The notes under the pieces: generated by a model
Database searches by the model: none
What the model was told of the DNA's origin: nothing
Seen by the model: the letters and a program-made list of their open reading frames with translations, nothing else
Shown: positions 16,237 to 24,966 of the stretch, piece by piece
How the letters are laid out: every line of letters begins with the position of its first letter
Position numbering within the stretch: position 1 is the first letter of the stretch
Position numbers and translations under genes: made by a program
From: Deltaproteobacteria bacterium
Lineage (GTDB): Bacteria; Desulfobacterota; Binatia; Binatales; Binataceae
DNA: 64,000 bases
Assembly: GCA_019237115.1 (NCBI GenBank)
Contig: JAFAHS010000282.1
Span: forward strand, 28,028-92,027
Reading direction: 5' to 3'

Positions 16237-17106
16237 TTGCACGCATTTAATTACGAAGCTCCTTCCACGCTGGCCAATGCGCTCAAAATCATGAAGGCGC
16301 ATGGGGACAAGGCGCGCCCTATCTGTGGGGGTACCGATCTGTTGATCCAGATGCGCGCCGGCGTCCGACAGCCCGAGTTTGTCGTCGATATCAAGCACAT
16401 CAAGGAAATGCGCGAAGTAAAGTTCAACGCCAAGTCGGGTCTGCGGCTGGGTGCGGCGGTGCCCTGCATCGATGTCGCCGAGAACCCTGAGATGCGGCGC
16501 CATTATCCCGGCCTGACCGAGGCAGCGCATCTGATTGGCTCGTTGCAAATCCAGAATCGGGCCTCGGTGGGCGGAAATCTATGCAACGGTTCTCCGGCCG
16601 CGGATACCACACCCGCTCTCATCGCGCTCAGGGCGCGCGCCCGCATCGCAGGGCCGCGCGGCGAGCGCGAAGTGCCGGTCGAGGAATTCGTGGTTTCTCC
16701 GGGGCGCACGGTGCTGAAGCCGGGAGAATTGCTGGTGCAGCTGCTGATTCCCGCGCCCGCGGCCCATTCGAGCGACGCCTACCTGCGCTTCATACCGCGC
16801 AATGAAATGGATATCGCGGTGGTGGGGGTAGGCGCATCGGTCACGCTGAGTGGTGACACGGTAAAGGCGGCGCGCATTGGTCTCGGCGCCGTGGCCGCAA
16901 CGCCGCTGTTTGCCGACAAGGCGTCGGAGTCGCTGATCGGCAACAAGCTGGATGAAAACGCGTTGGCGGCCGCGGCTCGGTTGGCGAGCGAAAAGGCCTC
17001 GCCCATCGACGACATGCGCGGAACCGCCGAGTATCGCAACCACGTGACCGGAGTTCTGACGCGGCGCGCACTGACTCTGGCGGCGGAGCGCGCGCGCAAA
17101 CTTTGA
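16237..17106 (+). CDS. Molybdenum hydroxylase, FAD-binding medium subunit (CoxM/XdhB type)
   Basis: This is a 289-aa FAD subunit of the xanthine dehydrogenase family. The FAD motifs are ICGGTDLLIQMR (residues 30-41) and QIQNRASVGGNLCNGSPAAD (about 107-126), followed by the CO-dehydrogenase flavoprotein C-terminal domain. It passes electrons from the iron-sulfur subunit to an acceptor. The TTG start at 16237 is placed by GGAGG ten bases upstream. The gene order medium-small-large matches cox operons. It lacks the extra loop with a [4Fe-4S] cluster known from 4-hydroxybenzoyl-CoA reductase. Confidence 0.9.
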   Translation: MHAFNYEAPSTLANALKIMKAHGDKARPICGGTDLLIQMRAGVRQPEFVVDIKHIKEMREVKFNAKSGLRLGAAVPCIDVAENPEMRRHYPGLTEAAHLIGSLQIQNRASVGGNLCNGSPAADTTPALIALRARARIAGPRGEREVPVEEFVVSPGRTVLKPGELLVQLLIPAPAAHSSDAYLRFIPRNEMDIAVVGVGASVTLSGDTVKAARIGLGAVAATPLFADKASESLIGNKLDENALAAAARLASEKASPIDDMRGTAEYRNHVTGVLTRRALTLAAERARKL

Positions 17107-17126
17107 GAGTGAAAGAGACGAGAAGT

Positions 17127-17627
17127 ATGGCGAAGAAAACCCTGGTTGAAACCAATATCAACGGCGAAGCGGTGGAGTTCCTGTGCGAGCCGCGGCAGAG
17201 CTTGCTGGAATGCCTGCGTGACGTCCTGGAACTGACCGGCAGCAAGGAAGGATGCCTGACGGGGGACTGCGGCGCTTGCAGCGTGCTGGTCGACGGCCGG
17301 GCGGTATGCTCGTGCCTGATGCTTGGGGTCGAGGCCCAGGGCAAGAACATCCGCACGGTTGAAGGGCTCGCCGACGGTACGGCGCTGCATCCTCTGCAAC
17401 AGAAATTCCTGGAGCATGCCAGCCTCCAGTGCGGTATCTGCACCCCGGGATTCCTGATGTCGGCAACGGCGCTGCTGGAGCGCAATCCGAGCCCGACCGA
17501 GGCCGAGGTCCGCTATGCGCTGGCGGGGAACCTGTGTCGTTGCACGGGATACGATAAGATTGTCAGGGCGGTGCTCGATGCCGCCAGGTCCATAAAGTCT
17601 GGAGTCAGTACCAGCCGCGCCGCGTAG
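17127..17627 (+). CDS. Molybdenum hydroxylase, [2Fe-2S] small subunit (CoxS/XdhC type)
   Basis: This 166-aa ferredoxin-like subunit has the plant-type cluster ligands in CLTGDCGACSV with a following Cys, and the second, helical-bundle cluster in CGICTPGF and CRCTGY. It connects the molybdenum site with FAD. The ATG at 17127 (MAKKTLVET) is preceded by GAGACGAGAAG. The longer frame, which begins at 17103 inside the end of the preceding gene, is less likely. No export signal is present. Confidence 0.92.
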   Translation: MAKKTLVETNINGEAVEFLCEPRQSLLECLRDVLELTGSKEGCLTGDCGACSVLVDGRAVCSCLMLGVEAQGKNIRTVEGLADGTALHPLQQKFLEHASLQCGICTPGFLMSATALLERNPSPTEAEVRYALAGNLCRCTGYDKIVRAVLDAARSIKSGVSTSRAA

Positions 17628-17660
17628 TCAGAATACGCGAAGAGCTAAGAGGGTATACCC

Positions 17661-19973
17661 ATGGAAGGGACCACTTCTAACGGCAAGTTCAAGGTAATCG
17701 GAACCCGGCCGATCCGTCACGACGGAGTCGACAAGGTAATCGGACGCGCCAAGTACGGCGCCGACTATACGTTTCCTGGCATGCTGCACGGCAAGGTGCT
17801 GCGCAGCCCTCACGCGCACGCGAAGATAAAATCGATCAACCCGGCGAAGGCGCTCAAGCTGCCGGGGGTCAAGGCGGTGGTGACGGCAGCCGACCTGCCG
17901 GAAGCGGCCAACCGGCTCGAACAGGCCGGCGCGATGGCGATCAACCCCCACTACCTGTCACTGAACATTCTGGCGCGTGACAAGGTGCTCTACGACGGGC
18001 ATGCGGTGGCAGCGGTCGCGGCGACCAGCCCACATATCGCCGAGGAAGCGCTCAAGCTTATCGAGGTCGAATACGAGGTGCTGCCACCGGTCATGACGGT
18101 GGACGCTGCGATGAAACCGGGAGCGCCGATTCTGCTGCCCGATTTGCGCAACCGCGAAGAAGGCGACAAGCCGACCAACGTCGCGCAGCACTACCAGTTC
18201 AAGCGCGGCGATCTCGAAGCTGGCTTCAAAGCGGCAGACTTCGTGATCGAGCGCGAATTCAATACAGCGATGGTGCATCAGGGATACATCGAGCCGCACA
18301 ACGCCGTCGGCATCTACAATGCCGACGGCCAGGCTACCATCTACTGCTCGACGCAGGGCGCTTTTGAGGTCCGCTCGCTGAGCGCACAGGTGCTCGGAGT
18401 CCCGGTCGGAAAGATCAAAGTGGTGCCCGCCGAGATCGGTGGCGGCTTCGGGGGCAAGACGACCATCTACCTCGAACCGCTCTCGGTGCTGCTCTCCAAG
18501 AAGACCGGCCATCCGGTGAAGCTGGTGATGACGCGCTCGGAAGTGTTGCGCGCATCCGGCCCGACCTCCGGTTCGCGGATCAAAGTGAAGATGGGTGCGA
18601 CGCGGGACGGTAAGATAGTCGCGGCGGAAGTGTGGATGGCCTACGAGGCGGGTGCGTTTCCCGGCTCGCCGGTCGGGGCCGGCGCGATGTGCATTCTCGC
18701 GCCCTACACGATTGAAAATCTGCAGATCGACGCCTACGACGTGGTCGTGAATCGTCCCAAGACCGCGGCCTACCGGGCCCCCGGCGCGAGCAATGCCGCG
18801 CTGGCCAGCGAGACCGTGATCGACGAGATCGCCGAGAAGTGCGCAATCGACCCGCTCGAGCTGCGCATCAAGAACGGCGTACGCGAAGGCTCGCCGCAGG
18901 TAGTCGGTCCGCCTTTCAAGCGAATCGGATTCATCGAAACCTGCGAAGCGATCAAGCACAGCGATCACTACAACTCCAAGCTCACGGGCGCGCATCGCGG
19001 GCGCGGGGTTGCGTCGGGCTTCTGGTTCAACGCCGGCATGCAGTCGTCGGCGACGGTAAACATCCATACTGATGGTACCGCCAGCGTGGTCACCGGATCG
19101 CCGGACATTGGCGGTTCACGCGCCTCGATGGCGATGATCACGGCCGAAGTGCTCGGGCTTCCGGTTACCGACGTACGTCCGGTGGTAGCGGACACCGACT
19201 CGATTGGCCACACCGACGTGACGGGCGGAAGCCGGGTTACGTTCGCGACCGGGATGGCGGTCTACGAAGCGGCGCAGGATGCGGCCCGCCAGCTCTGCGA
19301 GCGCGCGGCCAAGGTCTGGGAGGTGAAACCGGAGGATGTCCAGCTGGTCGACGGAGCGGTCAGCGTGAAGGATACGGCGAGCTTCGAAAAGGGCGAAGGC
19401 AAAACGCCGATGGCGATTAAGGAACTGGCGACCAAGCTCGCGCGTACCGGCGGCCCGGTCAGCGGACGGGCGAGCGTCAACGCACGCGGGGTGGGCCCGG
19501 CCTTCGCGACTACCTTGGTCGATGTCGAAGTGGATCCGGATACCGGCAAGGTTCAGATCCTGCGCTGCACCGTCGCACAGGACGTCGGCAAGGCGATTCA
19601 CCCCAGCTATGTTGAAGGGCAGATGCAGGGCGGCACCGCGCAGGGAATCGGCTGGGGACTCAACGAAGAATACTTTTACGATGACAAGGGCCTGCTGCGT
19701 AACACCGGATTGCTCGACTACCGGATGCCGACCTGCCTCGACCTGCCGCTGATCGAGACGGCGATCGTGGAGGTGCCCAATCCGGGACATCCGCTGGGCG
19801 TGCGAGGAGTCGGCGAGGTCTCGATCGTTCCACCCCCGGCGGCCCTGGCCAACGCGATCTATCGTGCCACCGGAGTGCGGATGACCGAGACCCCGATGTC
19901 GCCGCCGCGTCTGCTCAAGGAAATGCTCAAGAAGCGTGCTGGCGAAGAGAGCCAGTCGGCGGCAGCGGACTAA
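17661..19973 (+). CDS. Molybdenum hydroxylase, molybdopterin-binding large subunit (CoxL/XdhA type)
   Basis: This 770-aa catalytic subunit has the pterin-binding motif EIGGGFGGKT, the active-site loop AYRAPGASNA, a QGIGWGLNEE segment, and the catalytic glutamate in GVRGVGEVS. Aerobic CO dehydrogenase has AYxCSFR in the loop, so this is not a form I CODH. The substrate is more likely an aromatic or N-heterocyclic compound or an aldehyde. ATG at 17661, 33 bp after the small subunit. An intrinsic terminator follows at 19995. The MoaD-like gene directly after may be functionally linked. Confidence 0.92.
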   Translation: MEGTTSNGKFKVIGTRPIRHDGVDKVIGRAKYGADYTFPGMLHGKVLRSPHAHAKIKSINPAKALKLPGVKAVVTAADLPEAANRLEQAGAMAINPHYLSLNILARDKVLYDGHAVAAVAATSPHIAEEALKLIEVEYEVLPPVMTVDAAMKPGAPILLPDLRNREEGDKPTNVAQHYQFKRGDLEAGFKAADFVIEREFNTAMVHQGYIEPHNAVGIYNADGQATIYCSTQGAFEVRSLSAQVLGVPVGKIKVVPAEIGGGFGGKTTIYLEPLSVLLSKKTGHPVKLVMTRSEVLRASGPTSGSRIKVKMGATRDGKIVAAEVWMAYEAGAFPGSPVGAGAMCILAPYTIENLQIDAYDVVVNRPKTAAYRAPGASNAALASETVIDEIAEKCAIDPLELRIKNGVREGSPQVVGPPFKRIGFIETCEAIKHSDHYNSKLTGAHRGRGVASGFWFNAGMQSSATVNIHTDGTASVVTGSPDIGGSRASMAMITAEVLGLPVTDVRPVVADTDSIGHTDVTGGSRVTFATGMAVYEAAQDAARQLCERAAKVWEVKPEDVQLVDGAVSVKDTASFEKGEGKTPMAIKELATKLARTGGPVSGRASVNARGVGPAFATTLVDVEVDPDTGKVQILRCTVAQDVGKAIHPSYVEGQMQGGTAQGIGWGLNEEYFYDDKGLLRNTGLLDYRMPTCLDLPLIETAIVEVPNPGHPLGVRGVGEVSIVPPPAALANAIYRATGVRMTETPMSPPRLLKEMLKKRAGEESQSAAAD

Positions 19974-19994
19974 TCGGGCGAAAACGGAACGCAG

Positions 19995-20029
19995 GAGCCG
20001 GGCCGTCACATGGTCCGGCTCTTTTGTTT
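19995..20029 (+). terminator. Intrinsic terminator after molybdenum hydroxylase operon
   Basis: GAGCCGGGCC (19995-20004) pairs with GGTCCGGCTC (20012-20021, one wobble) and is followed by TTTTGTTT. The MoaD-like start codon at 20033 comes only 4 bp after the T tract, so the MoaD-like gene is either expressed by read-through or translation-coupled antitermination controls it. Confidence 0.75.
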
Positions 20030-20032
20030 GAG

Positions 20033-20320
20033 ATGGCAACCGCAATAATTCCTTCACTGTTGCGAAAATTCACCAACGGCGAAGAACGGGTCACGGCTGG
20101 CGGCCGCAACGTGCGGGAATTGATCGCGAATCTGAACCGCCAGTTCCCGGGACTGGCCAGCCATCTCCTGGAAGGCGACGACCTGAAGCCCTCGATTGCG
20201 GTCTCGGTCGACGGGGAGATAGGCCCGGGCGGAATAATGGAACCGATCCGGGAGTCCAGCGAAGTTCACTTCCTGCCGGCGATTGGGGGCGGCAGCGAAG
20301 AACCCAAGCGGCGCGCCTAA
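20033..20320 (+). CDS. MoaD/ThiS-family beta-grasp protein with C-terminal tail
   Basis: This is a 95-aa ubiquitin-like protein: IPSLLRKFTNGEERV, GGRNVRELIANLNRQFPGL, and VSVDGEI leading to FLPAIGGGSEEPKRRA. MoaD and ThiS end in Gly-Gly, which is adenylated and thiocarboxylated. Here a GGG is present but eight residues follow it, so the tail must be cleaved or the protein works differently. The ATG at 20033 has no ribosome site and sits right behind the terminator of the molybdenum hydroxylase operon. It may be dedicated to molybdopterin synthesis for that enzyme, but this is inference. Confidence 0.75.
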   Translation: MATAIIPSLLRKFTNGEERVTAGGRNVRELIANLNRQFPGLASHLLEGDDLKPSIAVSVDGEIGPGGIMEPIRESSEVHFLPAIGGGSEEPKRRA

Positions 20321-20424
20321 ATTCGGGCTGGATCACCGTACGGTTTTTCGTTGCAAGCAGGCCCCCATTGGGCAACAATAACATTGCTGGCCGGGGTTTG
20401 CCCCCCTTTTCCCGGCTGGCGATG

Positions 20425-20455
20425 GGCCGGGCGAAGTGATTCGCTCGGCCTTTTT
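20425..20455 (+). terminator. Intrinsic terminator after MoaD-like gene
   Basis: GGCCGGGCGAA pairs with TTCGCTCGGCC around GTGA and is followed by five T. It lies 105 bp behind the MoaD-like stop and points rightwards. Confidence 0.85.
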
Positions 20456-20562
20456 GCGTCAGGCGACCTCGCGCGAGACTTGAACCCGCGGTTACCGCAA
20501 TGTTCCCCTCGCCGCTGTGATCCCCCGGGAGAAGTGCCGATTAGAGGCCGGGCCCGAACCGC

Positions 20563-20961
20563 CTAGCTCATAAAGACTTCGCGGACGTGGTTGGTGTCAT
20601 TGTACTCGCGGATTTGTCCGATCTTGTCGCCATCGAACCGGAAATAGAAGTGATATCGATTGGCGTACTTCTTCCCGTTTCCCGCCGTGGTATCTGATTC
20701 AGCTTGGATAGCGACGTGGTTGCCCTCCGCGATCACGGTATGGAACTTCAGGTTGAGCCCGTTGGGGAACATCTGCTTCAGGGTGACTGGCAGGCCCTTG
20801 AGGAGCGTGTCTTTGCCTCTGATCGGGGCAACGCCGGGCAGGCGGCCCATCATCTCGAACTCGACACCGTCGGCCAGCAGGCTCTCCAACGTCTTGGAAT
20901 CAGGTTTCTCGAGGTTTTTGAGGAACGTGAGGGCGCGGTCCTTTTGCTCTTGAAGATTCAT
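20563..20961 (-). CDS. NTF2-like / SnoaL-type nuclear-transport-factor-2 fold protein
   Basis: This is a 132-aa single-domain protein with the SnoaL-like pattern: an N-terminal helix (ALTFLKNLEKPDSKTLESLL), DGVEFEMMG, IRGKDTLLKGL, then strands ending RFDGDKIGQIREYNDTNHVREVF. Members include ketosteroid-isomerase-like enzymes and many proteins of unknown role. ATG at 20961 follows AGAGGAAAA. It is downstream of the universal stress gene on the same strand (27 bp apart) and may be in its transcript. Confidence 0.82.
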   Translation of the reverse strand: MNLQEQKDRALTFLKNLEKPDSKTLESLLADGVEFEMMGRLPGVAPIRGKDTLLKGLPVTLKQMFPNGLNLKFHTVIAEGNHVAIQAESDTTAGNGKKYANRYHFYFRFDGDKIGQIREYNDTNHVREVFMS

Positions 20962-20988
20962 GGAAGTTTTCCTCTTGGGACGGTGACC

Positions 20989-21429
20989 CTATCCCCGGCG
21001 GGGTTTCAGCACTAGCACGGAGCAGGGGGCATTGCGCACCAGTTTTTCAGTCACGCCGCCGATGAGGGCGTACTCAGATCCCGAGTGACCGAACGCGGGC
21101 AGCACGATCAGGTCGATATCATTTTGCTTCGCGTATTCGACCAGCTTGGCGGCGGGTGGACCCACCAGGACCGCCGTGGATACCTTGTCGGAGTCGCCCA
21201 GCTCGTCCTTTTTGAGACGTGCCAGTTCTTCCTCTGCCTGTTCCTCCATGGCGGTTTCGCGTGCCAGTTCTCTGCTGCGCTCGACGATCGTGAAATGCTG
21301 TCCCACGACGTGAACGATATGCATTTCACCATTGACATCGCGGGTGAGTTCCCAAGCGTTGCGTAACGCCTCGGCCGAATGCTCCGAGAAGTCAAGCGGC
21401 GCCAATACCTTCTTTACGTTTTGAATCAT
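20989..21429 (-). CDS. Universal stress protein (UspA family)
   Basis: This is a 146-aa single-domain Usp. It has KVLAPLDFSEHSAEALRNA at the N terminus and the ATP-binding G-2x-G-9x-G pattern in GHSGSEYALIGGVTEKLVRNAPCSVLVL. Such proteins bind ATP and are induced under stress and growth arrest. ATG at 21429 has GGAGGTG directly upstream. It is divergent from the alcohol dehydrogenase gene, with about 130 bp between. Confidence 0.92.
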   Translation of the reverse strand: MIQNVKKVLAPLDFSEHSAEALRNAWELTRDVNGEMHIVHVVGQHFTIVERSRELARETAMEEQAEEELARLKKDELGDSDKVSTAVLVGPPAAKLVEYAKQNDIDLIVLPAFGHSGSEYALIGGVTEKLVRNAPCSVLVLKPRRG

Positions 21430-21558
21430 GACACCTCCGGAATTCCTCCACTTATCACGCTATTCGCGGCGGCTGCAAACGCGAACCCTTCTGTGCGATG
21501 ATCGCCTCGGCTGCAATTGCGGCACGATTAGCGCTGCTTAAGGAAAGGGTATTTGAGG

Positions 21559-22617
21559 ATGAAGGCGACTGTCTTTCATGGCCCGCGCGACGTTCGCGTC
21601 GAGACCGTCCCCGATCCGGTTATCAAGGCGCCAACTGACGCGATCGTACGAATTACCCGCGCGGCGATATGCGGTTCCGACCTGCACTCCTATCACGGCA
21701 ATCAGCAGGTCGTTCCGGGATTCGTGCTCGGCCATGAGGGGGTCGGCGTGGTGGAGGACACCGGGAAGGCGGTCGGCCATCTGAAGAAAGGTCAACGCGT
21801 GGTGGTCGCGGGCGCGGTAGCCTGCGGACAGTGTTTCTTCTGCCGGCGCGGCCAGGTCGCACAATGCTCAGTGAGCGGCGCCGCCGTGTTCGGCTACGGC
21901 AAGAATTTTGCCGGCACTTTCGGGGAAATAGGCGGAGAACAGGCAGAGGCGGTGACCGTACCGCTGGCCGATTACACTTGTTACCCGCTGCCAGACTCGA
22001 TTTCCGACGAGGCGGCAATATTCCTGGCCGACATACTGCCGACCGGATATTTCGGCGCCCTCAACGGCGACATCCGCCCGGGCGATACGGTCGCGATTTT
22101 CGGGTGCGGGCCGGTGGGGCTTTGCGCGATCATTGCGGCGCAGCTTTTTGGACCCGCCGAGGTCATCGCGGTCGATAACTTCCCCTACCGCCTCGGATTG
22201 GCGCGCCAGCTCGGCGCAAGCGCGGTCGAGGTTGAAGATGCGCAAACCACCATCCTGGATCACACGGAGGGACGCGGCGCCGATGTCGCGATCGAAGCCG
22301 TCGGCCACATCTCCGCTCTCGAAGCCGCCTTTCAGGCGGTGCGCGGCGGCGGGACGCTGTCGATGGTGGGCGTGATAAGCGATCCGGCGATCAGTTTTCC
22401 GATGATGCAGGCGTTCATGAAGGACCTGACGTTCCGCACCGGGCTCGCGAATATCCGCAGCAACATCCCGCATCTCGCCAAGCTCATCGAGCGCTCCAAA
22501 ATCGATCCCCGTCCAATCATCAGCCACACGCTGGCGCTCGATGAAACGCCCTATGGCTACAAGATTTTCGATGCGCGCACGGAAGGCGCGCTTAAGGTGC
22601 TGATCAAACCCGGATGA
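21559..22617 (+). CDS. Zinc-dependent alcohol dehydrogenase (MDR superfamily)
   Basis: This 352-aa medium-chain dehydrogenase has the catalytic zinc ligands in ICGSDLHSYHG and GHEGVGVVEDTG, the structural zinc lobe CGQCFFCRRGQVAQC, and a Rossmann turn FGCGPVGLCA. It resembles the branch that contains formaldehyde-dehydrogenase-like and sorbitol-dehydrogenase-like proteins. The ATG at 21559 is preferred over the in-frame TTG at 21553. The enoyl-CoA hydratase gene follows after 15 bp, so both probably form an operon. The alcohol substrate is unknown. Confidence 0.9.
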   Translation: MKATVFHGPRDVRVETVPDPVIKAPTDAIVRITRAAICGSDLHSYHGNQQVVPGFVLGHEGVGVVEDTGKAVGHLKKGQRVVVAGAVACGQCFFCRRGQVAQCSVSGAAVFGYGKNFAGTFGEIGGEQAEAVTVPLADYTCYPLPDSISDEAAIFLADILPTGYFGALNGDIRPGDTVAIFGCGPVGLCAIIAAQLFGPAEVIAVDNFPYRLGLARQLGASAVEVEDAQTTILDHTEGRGADVAIEAVGHISALEAAFQAVRGGGTLSMVGVISDPAISFPMMQAFMKDLTFRTGLANIRSNIPHLAKLIERSKIDPRPIISHTLALDETPYGYKIFDARTEGALKVLIKPG

Positions 22618-22632
22618 TTAGGAGCGCGCGCA

Positions 22633-23442
22633 ATGGCTGAGGAACTTATCAAAACCAGAATCGAAGGTGAACTCGCGTATATCGGGCTCAACCGGCCCGA
22701 GAAACGCAACGCGGTCAGTGGTGCGATGCTGGAGGCGCTGCCGCGCGCGCTCATGGAGGTGAGCCGCGCGGAGGTCCGCGCGGTGATCTTGTATGGCGAA
22801 GGCGAGGTCTTCTCGGCTGGAATTGATTTCAAGTCGCTCACCGGCGATACCGGGGCGTCGTCAGGAGCGGGCGGCGGACCTGACCTGGCGCGCTTTCGGC
22901 ATTTCGTCGGGGAATCGCAGGCCGCGCTCAATCGCCTCGAATCGATCGAGAAGCCGGTCATCGGCGCGATCCACGGTTACGCCGGAGGCCTGGGCCTTGA
23001 GATCGCACTGGCCTGCGACGCTCGTATCGTGGCCAAAGGAACCCGCCTGGGCATGCCGGAGGTGCGGGTTGGCCTGGTGCCGGACGTGGGCGGAACCACC
23101 CGGCTTGCGCGGACCGTTGGCTATGCGCGTGCGAAGGAATTGATCATGACGGCGCGACTGGTCGATGCCGACGAGGCCGAGCGCATCGGACTGGTCAATC
23201 GGGTCGTGGCACCGGGCAGCCATGTCGCGGCGGCGGAAGAACTGGCCCGCGAGATGGCACGCAACGCTCCGGTGGCGGTGGGTCTGGCGAAACGGATCAT
23301 CGACCGCGGTTACGGCCTGGACAAAATGACCTTCATGGAACTGGAGATGCTCGCGCAGAGCTCGTTGCTCATGACTGAGGATTTTCGCGAAGGCGCCCGC
23401 GCGCTGGCGGAGCGTCGCGAGCCCAGGTTCAAGGGCCGCTGA
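22633..23442 (+). CDS. Enoyl-CoA hydratase/isomerase family protein
   Basis: This is a 269-aa crotonase-fold protein. It has ILYGEGEVFSAGIDFKSL with the first oxyanion-hole amide, then IHGYAGGLGLEIALACDARI with the second, and GMPEVRVGLVPDVGGTTRL, in which the glutamate of PEV is one of the two usual acidic positions. It should hydrate or isomerise an unsaturated acyl-CoA. ATG at 22633 after GGAG. The 3' end overlaps the convergent aldose epimerase gene by 14 bp. Confidence 0.9.
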   Translation: MAEELIKTRIEGELAYIGLNRPEKRNAVSGAMLEALPRALMEVSRAEVRAVILYGEGEVFSAGIDFKSLTGDTGASSGAGGGPDLARFRHFVGESQAALNRLESIEKPVIGAIHGYAGGLGLEIALACDARIVAKGTRLGMPEVRVGLVPDVGGTTRLARTVGYARAKELIMTARLVDADEAERIGLVNRVVAPGSHVAAAEELAREMARNAPVAVGLAKRIIDRGYGLDKMTFMELEMLAQSSLLMTEDFREGARALAERREPRFKGR

Positions 23443-24364
23443 CGCGAATCTCGAAGGCGGTTTCGAACGACGCGCCCGGACTAAGTACCCGCAGGCCTGA
23501 CCCGATTCCCCGCGCCGCCAGGTTGAACGCATCGGGCGCGCAGGTATACGGCTCGAGTGCAACCACCTGATTAGCCGGCGGAGCAAACACCACGAACTCG
23601 CCGAACTCCGCGTCGGCTCGAACCTCGATCGCGGTTCGATTGGCGGGGTTCACCAGTCTCGCGCAGGGAGCTGCGTAGTCACGCACGGGATCCAGATGAA
23701 ACGCGTCGTCGTAGGTGCCATCGGCGAGCCTCAGCGGATTGCGCACATCGAGTCTGCCGGCCAGGGCAACCGGCGATCCGGTCGGAATCATCATCTGGTC
23801 GAGCGGCCAGCGCGAGATTGCCGGTGGCACTTGCACGGTCAGGTCCCCGCGCGTGCCGGCGCCGCCCACGGGAGCATGAAAGTAGGGATGCGCCCCGAAC
23901 CCGAAGGGCATCGCGAGGTCGCCGGTGTTGCGCGTCCGCGCGCGAACCCGCAGCCCATTGCCGACTTCGTAGTCGACCTCCAGAACGAATCGGTAGGGCC
24001 AGTGGCGCTTAAGTTCCGCGTTCGACGACGAGTCGAGTTCTGTATGCACATAGTAGGGGCCGCGACGGACCACGCGAAACGCACAGTTCCAGGTGAGACC
24101 GTGAATCGCGTGACCGTGCGCCGGTTCGTTGATGGGCAGTCGAATTTCCCTTCCGTCGAAATGGAATATCCCGTTGGCCACCCGACCCGGCCACGGAAAT
24201 AGCAGTGGAATACCGCTACGGAACGGATGCGCACGCCAGGCGTCGAGGTCGGATGGGCCCGCGATTATTTCCAGCGATGCGACACGATAGTCAAAGCATT
24301 GGCATCCTGCTTCGGGAACGATCGTGGCGCGCTCGCTCTGAGCCTCAAGGGTGATGAAATCCAC
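23429..24364 (-). CDS. Aldose 1-epimerase (mutarotase) family protein
   Basis: This is a 311-aa galactose-mutarotase-fold protein. It has FPWPGRVANGIFHFDGRE, PINEPAHGHAIHGL with the catalytic-type histidine, a second histidine in FGAHPYF, and a late glutamate in VVALEPYTC. It is slightly shorter than GalM and fits the bacterial mutarotase relatives that act on hexoses or sugar phosphates. The start is a GTG at 24364 without a strong ribosome site. Confidence 0.87.
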   Translation of the reverse strand: MDFITLEAQSERATIVPEAGCQCFDYRVASLEIIAGPSDLDAWRAHPFRSGIPLLFPWPGRVANGIFHFDGREIRLPINEPAHGHAIHGLTWNCAFRVVRRGPYYVHTELDSSSNAELKRHWPYRFVLEVDYEVGNGLRVRARTRNTGDLAMPFGFGAHPYFHAPVGGAGTRGDLTVQVPPAISRWPLDQMMIPTGSPVALAGRLDVRNPLRLADGTYDDAFHLDPVRDYAAPCARLVNPANRTAIEVRADAEFGEFVVFAPPANQVVALEPYTCAPDAFNLAARGIGSGLRVLSPGASFETAFEIRVSGP

Positions 24365-24681
24365 GCTGCCTAGGGTAACCCGCCCGTGCGCGACTCTCTA
24401 GCGTGGACGCTGCCGCGCCAGTTCTTATACGATGTCGTCCCTAACCTGCCTCATCACCTTTCTCGCTGGTAGACATAACCCGCGCGGGGCTAAGATCAGT
24501 TTCCTGGAAATACAGCAGGATTGAATTTTCGCTGGCGCGACCAGGGCTCTGGCAGCAAGCGATCCGGATGGTGTACGAGACGGTTCTGCCGAGGCCGCTT
24601 TTAAGGAGGGACAACCGAGGCGCCAGGGCGGGGACGGATTCTCGCGATCAACCCGTACCCAGCCGGCGCTGCAGTTCAAGG
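24365..24681. other. Intergenic region, 317 bp
   Basis: It lies between the start of the epimerase gene and the end of the RNA-binding protein gene. I see no gene, RNA or strong hairpin here. An 84-codon minus-strand frame exists but has no recognisable pattern. Confidence 0.5.
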
Positions 24682-24966
24682 TTAGTTGCGATCGCGCGGG
24701 CCTCCTCGCCGATCATTATTTCTGGCCTGAGCTTCGTTAACCCGGATCGGACGTCCCTTGATATCTCTGCCGTTCAGTTTCTTTATTGCCGCCTCCGCAG
24801 CTTCGTCGGAGGACATCTCAACGAAACCAAACCCCCTCGAGCGATTAGTCGCTCGATCGATTATGACCTGCGAGCTGTCGACTTTACCTGCTTCTGAAAA
24901 CGCATCCTGCAGGTCCTGATCAGTCACAGTCCAGGCCAGGTTCCCGACATACAATCTGCGACCCAT
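24682..24966 (-). CDS. RRM-type RNA-binding protein
   Basis: This is a 94-aa single RNA-recognition-motif protein. RNP2 is LYVGNLAW (residues 5-12) and RNP1 is RGFGFVEM, with a short basic glycine-containing tail (NDRRGGPRDRN). Small bacterial RRM proteins of this type bind single-stranded RNA and are often cold- or stress-induced. The ATG at 24966 has GGGAGAAGG upstream. A long AT-richer leader precedes it and contains an imperfect dyad near 25078-25105, which could carry regulation. Confidence 0.9.
   Translation of the reverse strand: MGRRLYVGNLAWTVTDQDLQDAFSEAGKVDSSQVIIDRATNRSRGFGFVEMSSDEAAEAAIKKLNGRDIKGRPIRVNEAQARNNDRRGGPRDRN

Noticed and set aside
17958..19067. Minus-strand frame of 369 codons inside the molybdenum hydroxylase large subunit
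   Set aside because: It is antisense to a clear CoxL/XdhA-type gene; the sequence shows no protein family.
16237..19973. Aerobic carbon monoxide dehydrogenase
   Set aside because: The gene order fits, but the active-site loop AYRAPGA lacks the CSFR residues of form I CODH.
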